A stretch of 64,000 nucleotides of DNA. It comes from Lachnospiraceae bacterium. Its GTDB lineage: Bacteria > Bacillota > Clostridia > Lachnospirales > Lachnospiraceae. A program made the position numbers and the translations under genes. Positions 27,130 through 36,315 of this stretch are shown in pieces. A model generated the notes under the pieces. The model was not told the origin of the DNA, did no database searches, and was given only the letters and a program-made list of their open reading frames with translations. Location of the stretch: NCBI GenBank assembly GCA_900771955.1, contig CAAGPW010000167.1:30153-94152 (forward strand), given 5' to 3'. How positions within the stretch are numbered: position 1 is the stretch's first letter; each line of letters starts with the position of its first letter.

Positions 27130-28227
27130 TTATGTCAATCTCTCCAGCACCTCCAGAAGTCTCCCGGATGTCTTCTCCTGTCCGAACTGCTTCCACCTCT
27201 GCCGCTGTCCTTCCAGTACACGCTTCCGCAGTTCTTCATCTTCTTCCAGTGCTGCAATTTTCCCTGCAGCTTCCTCCGGCCGGCTGTTCGAAAGAAGTAC
27301 ACCGGCACCGCCCAGTGTCTCTCCTACCGCAGCGGCATCCAGAGCAACTACCGGAATGTCAAAGTACATTGCTTCCACCAGCGGAATGCAGAAGCCCTCA
27401 TGCTCACTCATGCACAGAAAAATATCCGCACAGCGGTAGTATGCCAGCAGTTCCGGAAATGTAGTATGTCCTGTAAAAACAACCTTTTCCTGTAGTCCCA
27501 GATGCACTGCATAGGCCTGAAGATTTTTACGGTACTGCTCCGTTCCCGCGTCATTTCCTACCAGAAAAAGTCTTGTATTCGTATTATAGTTATAATAATA
27601 TGCCGCAAAAGCAGCGATCAAATGCTCTATTTTCTTATTCGGTGCAACCCTTCCGGTAAACAGAAGATTCACCGTGTCTCCGTTTTGATAGTGTTCCAGT
27701 ATTGCCTTCTGTGGTGTTTTCTCATAATCTGCAAAGGGAATCAGGATCGGGATGATCTCCATGGGACAGGTATAGCCCATGTGGACAAGGCCCTGCCTGT
27801 TATAGTCCGATACTGCCAGAACAGCATCGGGAATATCCCTCATCTGTTCCGCTTCCCGAAGGCCGTCCTCGCATTTTTTCTCCAGAAACGGATTATACCC
27901 CCGGTAGAATTCCGGAGGCGTAATATTGTGATAACGAAACAGGATCTTACAGCCCTGTGCCTTACCTCTGCGAAGCATTTCCTGCAAATGGCTTCCGGTC
28001 GAGAGGTGGAACAGGATTACATCCCCCGTTCCCACCTCCGGCAGGTCACCCACCGGGGATACCGCCTGAGGATCCACGCCATTGCCGATATACTCTGCAT
28101 AAATATGAGATTCCAGACCTGCTCTTACCAGCGTCCGGTGAATCTCCATGGCATCATTGCTGACAGCGTCTCCTCTGGTAACAGACGGTAACAGTTGCAA
28201 TATTCTTCTATTGTCTGATCTGTCCAT
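27130..28227 (-). CDS. Family GT4 glycosyltransferase, paralogue of 31845-32918
   Basis: The 365-residue GT-B enzyme has an N-terminal ILQLLPSVTRGDAVSNDAM, FRYHNITPPEFYRGY, and the C-terminal donor-binding E-x7-E motif in SEHEGFCIPLVEAMYF. It shares its whole layout with the enzyme at 31845-32918. It would act in the cytoplasm, probably with GDP-mannose or GDP-rhamnose given the sugar genes in the window (inference). A small coiled-coil gene lies 14 bases upstream. Confidence 0.92.
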   Translation of the reverse strand: MDRSDNRRILQLLPSVTRGDAVSNDAMEIHRTLVRAGLESHIYAEYIGNGVDPQAVSPVGDLPEVGTGDVILFHLSTGSHLQEMLRRGKAQGCKILFRYHNITPPEFYRGYNPFLEKKCEDGLREAEQMRDIPDAVLAVSDYNRQGLVHMGYTCPMEIIPILIPFADYEKTPQKAILEHYQNGDTVNLLFTGRVAPNKKIEHLIAAFAAYYYNYNTNTRLFLVGNDAGTEQYRKNLQAYAVHLGLQEKVVFTGHTTFPELLAYYRCADIFLCMSEHEGFCIPLVEAMYFDIPVVALDAAAVGETLGGAGVLLSNSRPEEAAGKIAALEEDEELRKRVLEGQRQRWKQFGQEKTSGRLLEVLERLT

Positions 28228-28241
28228 GGCATTCCCTTTCG

Positions 28242-28586
28242 CTAGTTATTTTCTGTGTTCCCGGTGCTGATTCTGTGCTCGATCTCTTCCAGTTCTCTGA
28301 CGATCTGATTCAGGCAGCTCTGCTGTGCCAGATTTACTGCATTCTGCTGTTGAATCACCGGTCCCATGGTTGCCGTCAATATCTTTTTCATCAGTTTCTT
28401 GATGAGGCTGCCCCCCGGAACAGACGATGCGGTGGAGAAGTCCATCACCACCGTATTCTGCTGTTCCAATAATTTCACCTGCATACGAAGTTGTACGATT
28501 CGTTCCGGGAGATCCGTTGTCTTCTCTCCCAACAGAAATTCTTCATAGGATTCCGGTTGATATTTCTGCTTATTTGTCTGCTCCAT
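28242..28586 (-). CDS. Small helical/coiled-coil protein paired with GT4
   Basis: Start ATG 28586 follows GAGGGAG and overlaps the end of the ABC ATPase gene (114 residues). There is a heptad-like segment (ERIVQLRMQVKLLEQQN), a basic amphipathic stretch (LIKKLMKKILTATMGP), then QQQNAVNLAQQSCLNQI and a charged helix. The last two blocks align with the small protein at 32915-33352 (PAFQYQNAFNNGTEHCIQQM). QQN-x-x-N helices of this kind also occur as segments inside sugar methyltransferases and glycosyltransferases of surface-glycan loci. A membrane-associating adaptor for the neighbouring GT4 is the likely role; no activity is known. Confidence 0.7.
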   Translation of the reverse strand: MEQTNKQKYQPESYEEFLLGEKTTDLPERIVQLRMQVKLLEQQNTVVMDFSTASSVPGGSLIKKLMKKILTATMGPVIQQQNAVNLAQQSCLNQIVRELEEIEHRISTGNTENN

Positions 28587-29826
28587 CTGCTCCCTCACTG
28601 ATCTTCCACTCATGGTCTACGCTGAATACGCCGACTTCCTCCGTGTCGGAAGTGATGTCGATCTGCGCCGCCTCGCGGAAGAAATCTACCGGGTCCCCTT
28701 CTGCATTTTCAATCGAAAAATCAAGAACATAGCGGGAAGGGAGGAGGTGGATATCCTTTAACACCAGCTCCGCCGTTCCGTCCTCGGAGAGATCAAAGCA
28801 TTTATGCTTGTCGATCCTCGTATTGGTGCCGTAACAGTGCTGACCGTCGAGACGGTAAATAGCCAGACCCAGGATCGCATTTTTTACCGGTGCCTTTACG
28901 CTGTATCCCAGCTTGATATAGACATCTCCGCCCATAGGGAATGATTCCTGTTCTTCTCCGTCTGCATCCGTGATCTGAACGCTCTCAAACTTCGCTTCCC
29001 CGTTACCCCAGCGTTTTGCGTCTTCCTCGGGATCGATATTACCCAGTGCGATCTGACGCTCTCTCTCCTTCTCTTCGATCTGCTTGCGCTTCTCATCCAT
29101 GTAGTCGAGATACTGTGCATGTACCTCCTTGGGTCTGCCCTCTGCACGGATCAGTCCCTTATGGATCCAGATGGACCGGTCACAGATCTGTTCGATCTGG
29201 TCCAGAGAATGAGATACAATAACGATAGTCGTTCCATTTTTCTTGATCTCTTTCAGCTTATCAAAGCATTTTCTCTGGAAGTTGGCATCACCTACCGCAA
29301 GGATCTCATCGATCAGCAACACCTCTGCATCCACATTGATAGCTACGGAAAAGGCAAGTCTCATATACATTCCCGAAGAGTAAGTTCTCACAGGGTTGTC
29401 AATGAACTCTTCCAGCTCAGAAAAAGCAATAATATCATCCACACGGCGGTCGATCTCTTTTTTGCTCAATCCGAAAATGGAAGCATTGATATAAATGTTC
29501 TCTCTGCCGCTCATATCCGGATGGAATCCCGCACCCAGCTCGATCAGGCTGGACACTCTGCCTGCTACCTCAATGGTTCCGCTCTCCGGATACATGATCC
29601 TGCTGAGGAGCTTCAGGGTCGTACTTTTACCGCAGCCATTATGGCCGATCAGTCCGACAGCCTCACCTCTGGCTACATCGAAGCTGATTCCCCGCAGTAC
29701 TTCGCGCTTTTCATATTTTCTTCTTTTCTGAAAAAGGGTAAATTCCTTGATACTTTTTCCACGATCCAGATAGACTTTGAAGCTTCTGGTCACATCTTTC
29801 ACTTCTATGGCATTTCCTGGTTTCAT
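28570..29826 (-). CDS. wzt: Polysaccharide ABC exporter ATPase with carbohydrate-binding C-domain
   Basis: The 418-residue protein has an ABC domain at residues 1-240: Walker A GHNGCGKSTTLKLL, signature YSSGMYMRLAFS, Walker B EVLLIDEILAVGD. Residues about 270-410 form a Wzt-type C-terminal beta-sandwich that in known systems binds the finished end of the glycan. This points to export of a capped, full-length polymer. TAATG overlap with the permease gene shows tight coupling. It is related to TagH/RfbE; the C-domain favours an O-antigen-like polymer over teichoic acid. Confidence 0.93.
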   Translation of the reverse strand: MKPGNAIEVKDVTRSFKVYLDRGKSIKEFTLFQKRRKYEKREVLRGISFDVARGEAVGLIGHNGCGKSTTLKLLSRIMYPESGTIEVAGRVSSLIELGAGFHPDMSGRENIYINASIFGLSKKEIDRRVDDIIAFSELEEFIDNPVRTYSSGMYMRLAFSVAINVDAEVLLIDEILAVGDANFQRKCFDKLKEIKKNGTTIVIVSHSLDQIEQICDRSIWIHKGLIRAEGRPKEVHAQYLDYMDEKRKQIEEKERERQIALGNIDPEEDAKRWGNGEAKFESVQITDADGEEQESFPMGGDVYIKLGYSVKAPVKNAILGLAIYRLDGQHCYGTNTRIDKHKCFDLSEDGTAELVLKDIHLLPSRYVLDFSIENAEGDPVDFFREAAQIDITSDTEEVGVFSVDHEWKISEGADGADK

Positions 29827-30605
29827 TACAGTTCCTCCGAAAAATGACGTTGTAAGTGCTGGAATACGATATATCCGATGACCAGCAATGCAACGGACAG
29901 TACGCCGCCCATTACAAGAGTTCTAAGCTGCGGAACCTGCTTGTAATAGAAAATATCGCGGTAGGCATTGATGATCGGTGTCATGGGATTCAGTTCATAA
30001 ATAGGACGGATCCTCTCCGGCACATAATCCATAGGGTACATAACAGGAGTCAGGAACTGCCATGCCATTGTTACGATTCCCAAGATGTATTCCATATCCC
30101 GGAAAAATACCGTAATAGCGGATGCAATCAGTGCAAATCCCAATGCCAGAATATATTCCATGATCACAACAATAGGGAAATACAGGATCGCATGGAAATT
30201 AAACCCGATCCCCGAGAAAACGATCACGACAACAACTACGATAAAGGACAGCAGCATATTGACCAGCATGCTTGTCACATAGGAGATCGGAAGGACCATT
30301 CTCGGAAAATATATTTTGTTCACCATATCCTTCTGTGCTTTGATACATCCTGCACCGCCGGAGACAGAGGTACTGAAAAACAGCCAGGGGATCAATGCTA
30401 CAAACAGGAACAGATAATAGCGGTCCACCATACGGTTCGGGAGGATATAGCCGAACACAAAGGTATACACCAGCAGTTGGAACAAAGGATTGATAAATGT
30501 CCACAAAAATCCCAATACGGATCCTTTATATCTGCCCCGCAGATCTCTTCTGACGAGACTGAATATCATTTCTCTGTAATCATATATTTCTCTTAGACTC
30601 TTCAA
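29826..30605 (-). CDS. wzm: Polysaccharide ABC exporter permease
   Basis: The 259-residue ABC-2 permease has six hydrophobic helices and the family N-terminal block RRDLRGRYKGSVLGFLW. It pairs with the ATPase encoded directly downstream. The start is TTG 30605, supported by AAAGGAGAG five bases upstream, and it overlaps the GT4 stop as TTGA. It would move the undecaprenyl-linked polymer across the membrane. Confidence 0.93.
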   Translation of the reverse strand: MKSLREIYDYREMIFSLVRRDLRGRYKGSVLGFLWTFINPLFQLLVYTFVFGYILPNRMVDRYYLFLFVALIPWLFFSTSVSGGAGCIKAQKDMVNKIYFPRMVLPISYVTSMLVNMLLSFIVVVVVIVFSGIGFNFHAILYFPIVVIMEYILALGFALIASAITVFFRDMEYILGIVTMAWQFLTPVMYPMDYVPERIRPIYELNPMTPIINAYRDIFYYKQVPQLRTLVMGGVLSVALLVIGYIVFQHLQRHFSEEL

Positions 30606-31804
30606 GACTTCTCTCCTTTAGACAACTTTTCAAAGTACTCTGTATATTTACGCACAATAACGTCCCATGCGAAATTGTCCAACACAAACTGTCTTCCCAG
30701 CTTACCCATAGCGGAAGCCTTCTCGGGATTGTTCAGATAAAAATCGATTGCTTTCTCAAATTCATAATAATTTGCAAAATACAGACCGCCATTGGATGTC
30801 TCGGCAAAATGTTTTGTCACCCTGCAGGACTCATGTACCAGCACCGGTCTCTCACACAGCCAGCTTTCCATAATAACCAGGGAAAAGCTCTCATTTTTGG
30901 ACGGCTGACACAGTACAGTGGCTGCTCCATACGCATCAAATTTATCCTGCAGATCCAGAAATCCCAGATCAATCACATCATGCTCGATCGTATCGGGAAC
31001 CTCTACCTTGCCGCCGCCGATCAATACAAGTTTCAGGTTATTATCATGATGCGCCTTATATTCTTCAAACTGATAGATTAAAGAATAGATATTTTTTCCC
31101 GCATCCTTACGTCCTGCGTAGAGGATAAACGGATCATGGATCTTATATTTTTCACGAAACCGCTCTGCATCATAGGTAAGATCCGTATCCACGCCTTCTC
31201 CCAGTACTTCATGGTGGACGGAGGACAGATCATAAGCTCTCTCTGCAAGCTGCTGCTCCGGCAGTGCATGGAAGATCATTCCCTTAACCTGTGAAAAGGC
31301 TTTTTTGAAAATTTCCATGTAGATATAGCTTTCATCATGGAAGCAGGGAATCAGTACCGCCTTGTCAAAGCACTCCTGAATTCCATTGTAGGTCGTTCCG
31401 AACATATATGGAATAAATACGAACAGGCTGTATTCCTCCTTATGCTTCCGGATATATTCATACAGCGCAGGACTGTTGACCATCTCACGTTCAAATGCCT
31501 CTTCCTCTTCCGCCGACAAAGGGATCTGTCCCTTCATCAGTTTAGCATTGACTTTGGCAAACGTTCTGGTGTCTCTCTTCTTACGGACACGGAAACGGCG
31601 CACTACGATTCCGTTTTCAATGCTTGTTCCGGCTCTTTTTGCATTTTTGCTCCAGTCCGATGCGAACTGTTTTACACAGGTGGTCAGAATCTCCAGTTCC
31701 ACACCTGCATCATGCATATGCTTGGTCAGTCCCCGCAGCTCTGCTTCTGCACCGCCCGGAATATCGAGTCCGAACCAGGGGATCACAAATCCTAATTTTT
31801 TCAC
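30602..31804 (-). CDS. Family GT4 glycosyltransferase
   Basis: The 400-residue GT-B enzyme starts with GFVIPWFGLDIPGGAEAELR, the donor-side glycine loop of many GT4 proteins, and carries the E-x7-E motif in SKNESFSLVIMESWL. YAGRKDAGKNIYSLI is the phosphate-binding region. It sits directly upstream of the ABC exporter and is translationally coupled to it, so it should help build the exported polymer. Sugar specificity cannot be read from sequence. Confidence 0.92.
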   Translation of the reverse strand: MKKLGFVIPWFGLDIPGGAEAELRGLTKHMHDAGVELEILTTCVKQFASDWSKNAKRAGTSIENGIVVRRFRVRKKRDTRTFAKVNAKLMKGQIPLSAEEEEAFEREMVNSPALYEYIRKHKEEYSLFVFIPYMFGTTYNGIQECFDKAVLIPCFHDESYIYMEIFKKAFSQVKGMIFHALPEQQLAERAYDLSSVHHEVLGEGVDTDLTYDAERFREKYKIHDPFILYAGRKDAGKNIYSLIYQFEEYKAHHDNNLKLVLIGGGKVEVPDTIEHDVIDLGFLDLQDKFDAYGAATVLCQPSKNESFSLVIMESWLCERPVLVHESCRVTKHFAETSNGGLYFANYYEFEKAIDFYLNNPEKASAMGKLGRQFVLDNFAWDVIVRKYTEYFEKLSKGEKS

Positions 31805-31844
31805 TCTATTGCCCTCGCTCTAATTCTTTCTATGCGTTTACGAT

Positions 31845-32918
31845 TTATGCCTGTAAAAACGGCTGGAGGAAGTCCATATACGCCTTCTCCACTCTCTCGT
31901 GGGAAAATGCTTCCAGACGTTCCTTCTGGTTCGCCAGGATCTTGTCCCTCAGTTCCGCATGCTTCACCAGATAGTCGATCATTCCGGCTGTTTCCAACGG
32001 TTTCTTCTCTTTGAGCAGAATGCCTCCGCCTCCCATGGTATCGCCTACTGCCGTACTGTCATAGGCGATGATCGGATCTCCGAAATACATCGCTTCCACT
32101 ACAGGCACACAGAATCCTTCATGCTCACTCATGCACAGAAATACATCTGCCGCCCGGTAACACGCCAGAATCTTGGGAAAGCTGATCTGCCCGGTAAAGA
32201 TCACATCGTCCTTGATTCCCAGAATATCTGCATATACTTTAAGGCTTTCTCCGTAAGTATCCACTCCTGCAAAGGAACCTACCAGGATCAGGCGGGACTT
32301 CGGATTGTAATACTTCTTATAATAATAAAAGGCCTCGATCAGGTCTTCCTGTTTCTTGTTGGGCACTACCCGGCCGACAAATACGATGTTCGTATAATCA
32401 TCGTCACGGTACTGCTGCAGCGTCTCCGCATCCGGCTCCTTTTTGTAGTCATCAAATGCGATCAGGATCGGAATATCCGTCATAGGACAGGCATAGCCTA
32501 ATTCCTCCAGTTCCTGCTGATTATATTTGGAGTCGGAAACACAGGCATCCATTTTCCCTGCCATGTACGCCAGGTCTTCTCTTGCCTCGATACATCCCTT
32601 CTCCGCCGCACTCAGGTATCCACGGAAAAAATGTGCCGGTGTGATATTGTGGTAATTCATGATCTTGGGTGCCTGATATTCCAGCACCTTACGGTTCAAC
32701 GGAGATCCTGTTGACATATGATAAAGGATCACATCACCTTTTTGTTCTTTGTAATAGTCGATGGGTTCCGCCTTTCCTCTGGGAATCCGGGAATCCACCA
32801 TTTCTGCGTATATTTTATTCTTGTAGCCTCTTCGGGTAAACGCGTCCGATAATGCCAGAACATGATTGCCGATGGCATCTCCGAAAGCGATCACGGGCAG
32901 GATCTGTATGATTCTCAT
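31845..32918 (-). CDS. Family GT4 glycosyltransferase, paralogue of 27130-28227
   Basis: The 357-residue GT-B enzyme has IIQILPVIAFGDAIGNHVL, NYHNITPAHFFRGY, FVGRVVPNKKQEDLIEAF and the E-x7-E motif in SEHEGFCVPVVEAMYFG. Its layout matches the GT4 at 27130. Its ATG overlaps the stop of the small coiled-coil gene (ATGA), showing that the two proteins are made together. A role in the ABC-exported polymer is likely. Confidence 0.92.
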   Translation of the reverse strand: MRIIQILPVIAFGDAIGNHVLALSDAFTRRGYKNKIYAEMVDSRIPRGKAEPIDYYKEQKGDVILYHMSTGSPLNRKVLEYQAPKIMNYHNITPAHFFRGYLSAAEKGCIEAREDLAYMAGKMDACVSDSKYNQQELEELGYACPMTDIPILIAFDDYKKEPDAETLQQYRDDDYTNIVFVGRVVPNKKQEDLIEAFYYYKKYYNPKSRLILVGSFAGVDTYGESLKVYADILGIKDDVIFTGQISFPKILACYRAADVFLCMSEHEGFCVPVVEAMYFGDPIIAYDSTAVGDTMGGGGILLKEKKPLETAGMIDYLVKHAELRDKILANQKERLEAFSHERVEKAYMDFLQPFLQA

Positions 32919-33352
32919 AATGTTTTTCCCTTTTTCAGCGTCTCAATTTCCTGTTTCAGCAGATTGATCTCCTCCTGCTGAGCAGCCAGTCTCTTGTCGG
33001 TCTGGCGGATATAGTTACGCATCTGCTGGATACAGTGTTCAGTGCCATTATTAAAAGCATTCTGATACTGGAAGGCCGGATAAATCACGAACAAAAGTAC
33101 TCTTCTGACCGCCCTCTGCAGAAATACCTTGACCGGATTGCCTTTCAGCGGGAAATATACCGGGTTGGCATAATGTTTGCTGATATATTCCAGTTTGATA
33201 TCCAGCTCTTTTTCATTATATCTCTTCTCAAGATCCGACACATCCACATTGGCAAGTGCAGTCATATAGTTCATCTGCTCCTCCGTATAGCCCTTTTCGG
33301 CGATCTCGCTGCGGATGCCTTTCATAATCTCATCTACATTTATATCGTACAC
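32915..33352 (-). CDS. Small coiled-coil protein paired with GT4
   Basis: Start is GTG 33352, with AGGAGG eight bases upstream (145 residues). After an acidic N-terminus (DINVDEIMKGIRSEIAEKGY) comes a basic amphipathic region (VFLQRAVRRVLLFVIYPAF), the QYQNAFNNGTEHCIQQM block and a C-terminal coiled coil (LAAQQEEINLLKQEIETLKK). The latter half aligns with the product of 28242-28586. Both genes sit directly upstream of, or translationally coupled to, paralogous GT4 genes, so the pair looks like a duplicated GT4-plus-adaptor module. Function unknown. Confidence 0.75.
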   Translation of the reverse strand: MYDINVDEIMKGIRSEIAEKGYTEEQMNYMTALANVDVSDLEKRYNEKELDIKLEYISKHYANPVYFPLKGNPVKVFLQRAVRRVLLFVIYPAFQYQNAFNNGTEHCIQQMRNYIRQTDKRLAAQQEEINLLKQEIETLKKGKTL

Positions 33353-33377
33353 GCAGTTACCTCCTAAATATCTCTAA

Positions 33378-33411
33378 GACAGCCAGCACCCTTCTGAAAG
33401 CGCTGGCTGTC
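33378..33411 (-). terminator. Hairpin after the beta-helix gene
   Basis: GACAGCCAGC (33378-33387) and GCTGGCTGTC (33402-33411) form a perfect 10-base stem. The T-tract on the minus strand is weak (TCTTAGAGATATTT). It lies between the beta-helix gene and the exporter operon and probably reduces read-through. Confidence 0.65.
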
Positions 33412-33450
33412 TCATTGTTTGCGGCAGTTATGAAATTGCCTGCCTTCCTA

Positions 33451-36219
33451 TTATAAACCGAAAGATTTTACCAGATTATAGAACTCCTGAGAACCGGAGA
33501 ATCCGTTGACAACGTCTTCTCTGGTCGCACCGGAATTCATTCTGTTCATCCAGTCATTGTATCCGTCTGTATCTGCCTCACGGTCAAAATAAGTCTCATA
33601 CATAACCTTGATGAACTGGTCATTGTTCAGGTTTCTGTTCTTGAACTCATCAGAGAAGATGAAGCCCCATACAACCTCTGCGGGATCCTTGCCATTGAGG
33701 ATCTGTCCGGTCCAGTTGTTCATTCCTTCATCATCCAGATAGCTTCTGTTCAGCGCTTTGTAATAGATTCTTGCCACAAATGCACTGACATTTTCATTCT
33801 GGTCTCTTGCCTGGCTCAGTTCTACGGAACCACGGATGATTCCGAAACGGTTGCACAGATTCTGGAACTCATCAGACTCTGCAAAACCATGATATACGAA
33901 TTCTCTGGACATACCGTTTCTCAGGCTCTTCATCCAGTCGCTCTTGCCGCCTTCGTCAGCATCTCTGTCGAACATGGTACGATAGAGAACATTAACATAT
34001 GCATCCTCGGAAAGATTCTTATTCTTGAATTCATCGGAGAAGAAGAAGCCCTGTGCTACCTGTGCACCGCTCTCCCGACCGGTCATCAGACGGTTGGTCC
34101 AGTCATCCAGACCTGCCTGCTCCGCATCACGTCCCAGTGCTACGGTATACAGACGGCTTACAAATGCACGGATCTGCTTCTCATCACCGTTACCGGAACC
34201 ATTGTTGGAGGAGCCGTTCAGTCCCTCCAGGCTGTTCATACCCAGATACAGAGTATTTCCAGCATGATCCTCTGCGAACACACCTACCTTGGAAGCATCG
34301 GTGGACGGATAGGTTACGCTGAAGCTGCCGGAATCATTCGTTGTTACGGTCTGCTTCGTATTGTTAATAACTACGCCTGCTTTTGTATTGGCAATATCGC
34401 AGTATGCGTTTGTCTCAGTTGCAGTAATATTAAGGCCCTGAATGTAATTGGTCTGAATCGTGCTGCTGGTTCCATCGATCAGGATACCATTTCTTCCCCT
34501 AAAGCTCTGTCCACTGATAAATACACTGTTGTTCTTCGCATCTATCGTACCGCTCTGTACATAGATTCCCAGATAACCGAAGTTACCGATGCTGTTGTTG
34601 TTCAGTGTTACTTTACTGTTCTTTGCATGGATGCCGTATCCATCAGCATCCAGTTTGCTCTGGTATACATTGACATTCTCGATGGATGCCGTTGCTCCAT
34701 CAACGGTAATACCAAAGTTTCCGTTGCTTTCATAAATATTACCACCATTCATGGTAACATTGGACTTTTCAATAACTACACCGCTTCCACTGGTGCTTCT
34801 TACAGTACAGTTCGTTATGGAACCGGAAGAAGTTCCTGTCTTGCCATCGAAATCCTTACCGTCAAATACGATACCGTTCTTAGCACCCTCAACGGTATTG
34901 CCGCTCAGATCTGCCTGCGTACCTCTGGAAATAGAGATACCGCCGTTAGCAGCATTCTTTACCGTGTTGTTCTTGATAGTGGTGCCGGAGGACTGGTAAC
35001 TTGTCTGAATACCATGGTTTCCGGAATTCTGTACGGTGTTGCCTTCTACTGTAACATTCTGACAGCGATTTACGATAATACCGTTACCGATGTTTGCTTT
35101 GAAGCTCTTGGTATCCGTGATCGTATTATTCACCAGCTTGGTACCGTTACAACTGTAATCCAGTACCACACCTTCTCCGTTGCCGCCTTCGGTGACAGCA
35201 TTACCGCTGAAGGTATTGTCGTGAATATTGGAATTGGTATCACCCATCATATAAAATCCCATGAAACCACTGTTTTTCACGGTATTGTTTCCAATATCAT
35301 TATTGGCTCCGCGCTGAAAATAGATACCTACATGGGTAGAATTTTCAATCGTGTTGTTTGAAATTTTGGTATTGCCTGCGGCAACATAGATACCGTTACC
35401 ACCGGAATTACGGATGGTGTTATTCTGGACAACAGTATTATCCACCTGTACCATAATACCGTTATTGCTGCTGCCATTCAGTTCACAGGCCGTAATCTCT
35501 ACGCCGGACGCACCGCTCAGTACCTGGATCTGTTTCAGGCCGGTAACGCCATTCAAAACATAGTTGCTGCCGGTAATGTTGAAGGTACCTTCTGTATTAC
35601 CACCCAGATTACAATTCTTGAGAGTAACATTGGCAGTACTCTCAAAGATAAACGGCTGGGTTGCTCCGGTATAAGTACCTCCGTTCACCGTAACACTGTT
35701 GGAACCTGCAAAGTATACACAATCCGCACTGCCGCTGTTCAACGTACAGTTCTCCAGATTAATGCCGGTGGCATTCTGGATTACGAAGCGGTGATCTACC
35801 TTTGCGGAGGTTGCGGGGATCGTCATATTCTTAAGATTGATATTGGACGCTTCGTTGAAATCCACTACAGAACCGGTATCGCTGATCCAGGTACCACCGT
35901 TGACGGTCACATTGCTCAGTGTGGTGCTTCCGTCACTGGTCAGGATCGGTGTGTTCTGATTATTGTTGCGGATCGTTGCACCGTTTGCATTGATCGTTGT
36001 GTTCGGGTATACATACAGGAAACGGCTGATGGTATAATCTCCTGCCGGAATGGTTACCGTAACCGCCTCACTGCTTCCTTTTGCCTGATCCAAAGCAGCC
36101 TGGATATCGCCGTTCTGCACCGTCGCTTCCTTTGCACTGACAGGCAGTACGAACAGGAATGCTGCTGCAAAGACACTGCAGGCCATTTTTGCTATGGAAC
36201 CTAATTTTGTTCTTTTCAT
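33451..36219 (-). CDS. Secreted right-handed beta-helix protein with DUF4214 C-terminus
   Basis: The 922-residue protein has a signal peptide (residues 1-29), then about 600 residues of parallel beta-helix repeats of the NosD/pectate-lyase fold, seen as recurring N-x-I/V and NNT-I/V-x-N patterns. Residues 685-922 hold four DUF4214 half-repeats (FVSRLYTVALGRDAE, YRTMFDRDADEGGKSDW, FVARIYYKALNRSYL, YETYFDREADTDGYNDW) and end in VKSFGL. Beta-helix proteins of this kind bind, cleave or epimerise polysaccharides. With a module shared by glycosyltransferases nearby, it may process or decorate the local glycan. The exact activity is unknown. Confidence 0.88.
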   Translation of the reverse strand: MKRTKLGSIAKMACSVFAAAFLFVLPVSAKEATVQNGDIQAALDQAKGSSEAVTVTIPAGDYTISRFLYVYPNTTINANGATIRNNNQNTPILTSDGSTTLSNVTVNGGTWISDTGSVVDFNEASNINLKNMTIPATSAKVDHRFVIQNATGINLENCTLNSGSADCVYFAGSNSVTVNGGTYTGATQPFIFESTANVTLKNCNLGGNTEGTFNITGSNYVLNGVTGLKQIQVLSGASGVEITACELNGSSNNGIMVQVDNTVVQNNTIRNSGGNGIYVAAGNTKISNNTIENSTHVGIYFQRGANNDIGNNTVKNSGFMGFYMMGDTNSNIHDNTFSGNAVTEGGNGEGVVLDYSCNGTKLVNNTITDTKSFKANIGNGIIVNRCQNVTVEGNTVQNSGNHGIQTSYQSSGTTIKNNTVKNAANGGISISRGTQADLSGNTVEGAKNGIVFDGKDFDGKTGTSSGSITNCTVRSTSGSGVVIEKSNVTMNGGNIYESNGNFGITVDGATASIENVNVYQSKLDADGYGIHAKNSKVTLNNNSIGNFGYLGIYVQSGTIDAKNNSVFISGQSFRGRNGILIDGTSSTIQTNYIQGLNITATETNAYCDIANTKAGVVINNTKQTVTTNDSGSFSVTYPSTDASKVGVFAEDHAGNTLYLGMNSLEGLNGSSNNGSGNGDEKQIRAFVSRLYTVALGRDAEQAGLDDWTNRLMTGRESGAQVAQGFFFSDEFKNKNLSEDAYVNVLYRTMFDRDADEGGKSDWMKSLRNGMSREFVYHGFAESDEFQNLCNRFGIIRGSVELSQARDQNENVSAFVARIYYKALNRSYLDDEGMNNWTGQILNGKDPAEVVWGFIFSDEFKNRNLNNDQFIKVMYETYFDREADTDGYNDWMNRMNSGATREDVVNGFSGSQEFYNLVKSFGL

Positions 36220-36267
36220 TTTGTTTCCTATCTCCCTCCTCTGGGTATCTTAAGTCCTTTTTACTCT

Positions 36268-36289
36268 AACCTATCATAAACCTATCATA
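36268..36289. repeat. Tandem 11-base direct repeat upstream of beta-helix gene
   Basis: AACCTATCATA occurs twice in direct, gap-free tandem (36268-36278 and 36279-36289), about 50 bases upstream of the start. The copies are one DNA turn apart, and on the minus strand each contains TATGAT, a near-consensus -10 box. It may be a regulator site or a duplicated promoter element. Confidence 0.45.
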
Positions 36290-36315
36290 TCACGATAACC
36301 GTGAAAAAACAACAA

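Noticed and set aside
33889..35361. 490-codon plus-strand open frame
   Set aside because: Lies antisense to the beta-helix gene. Its composition mirrors the repeat structure of that gene, it has no ribosome-binding site and no recognisable domain.
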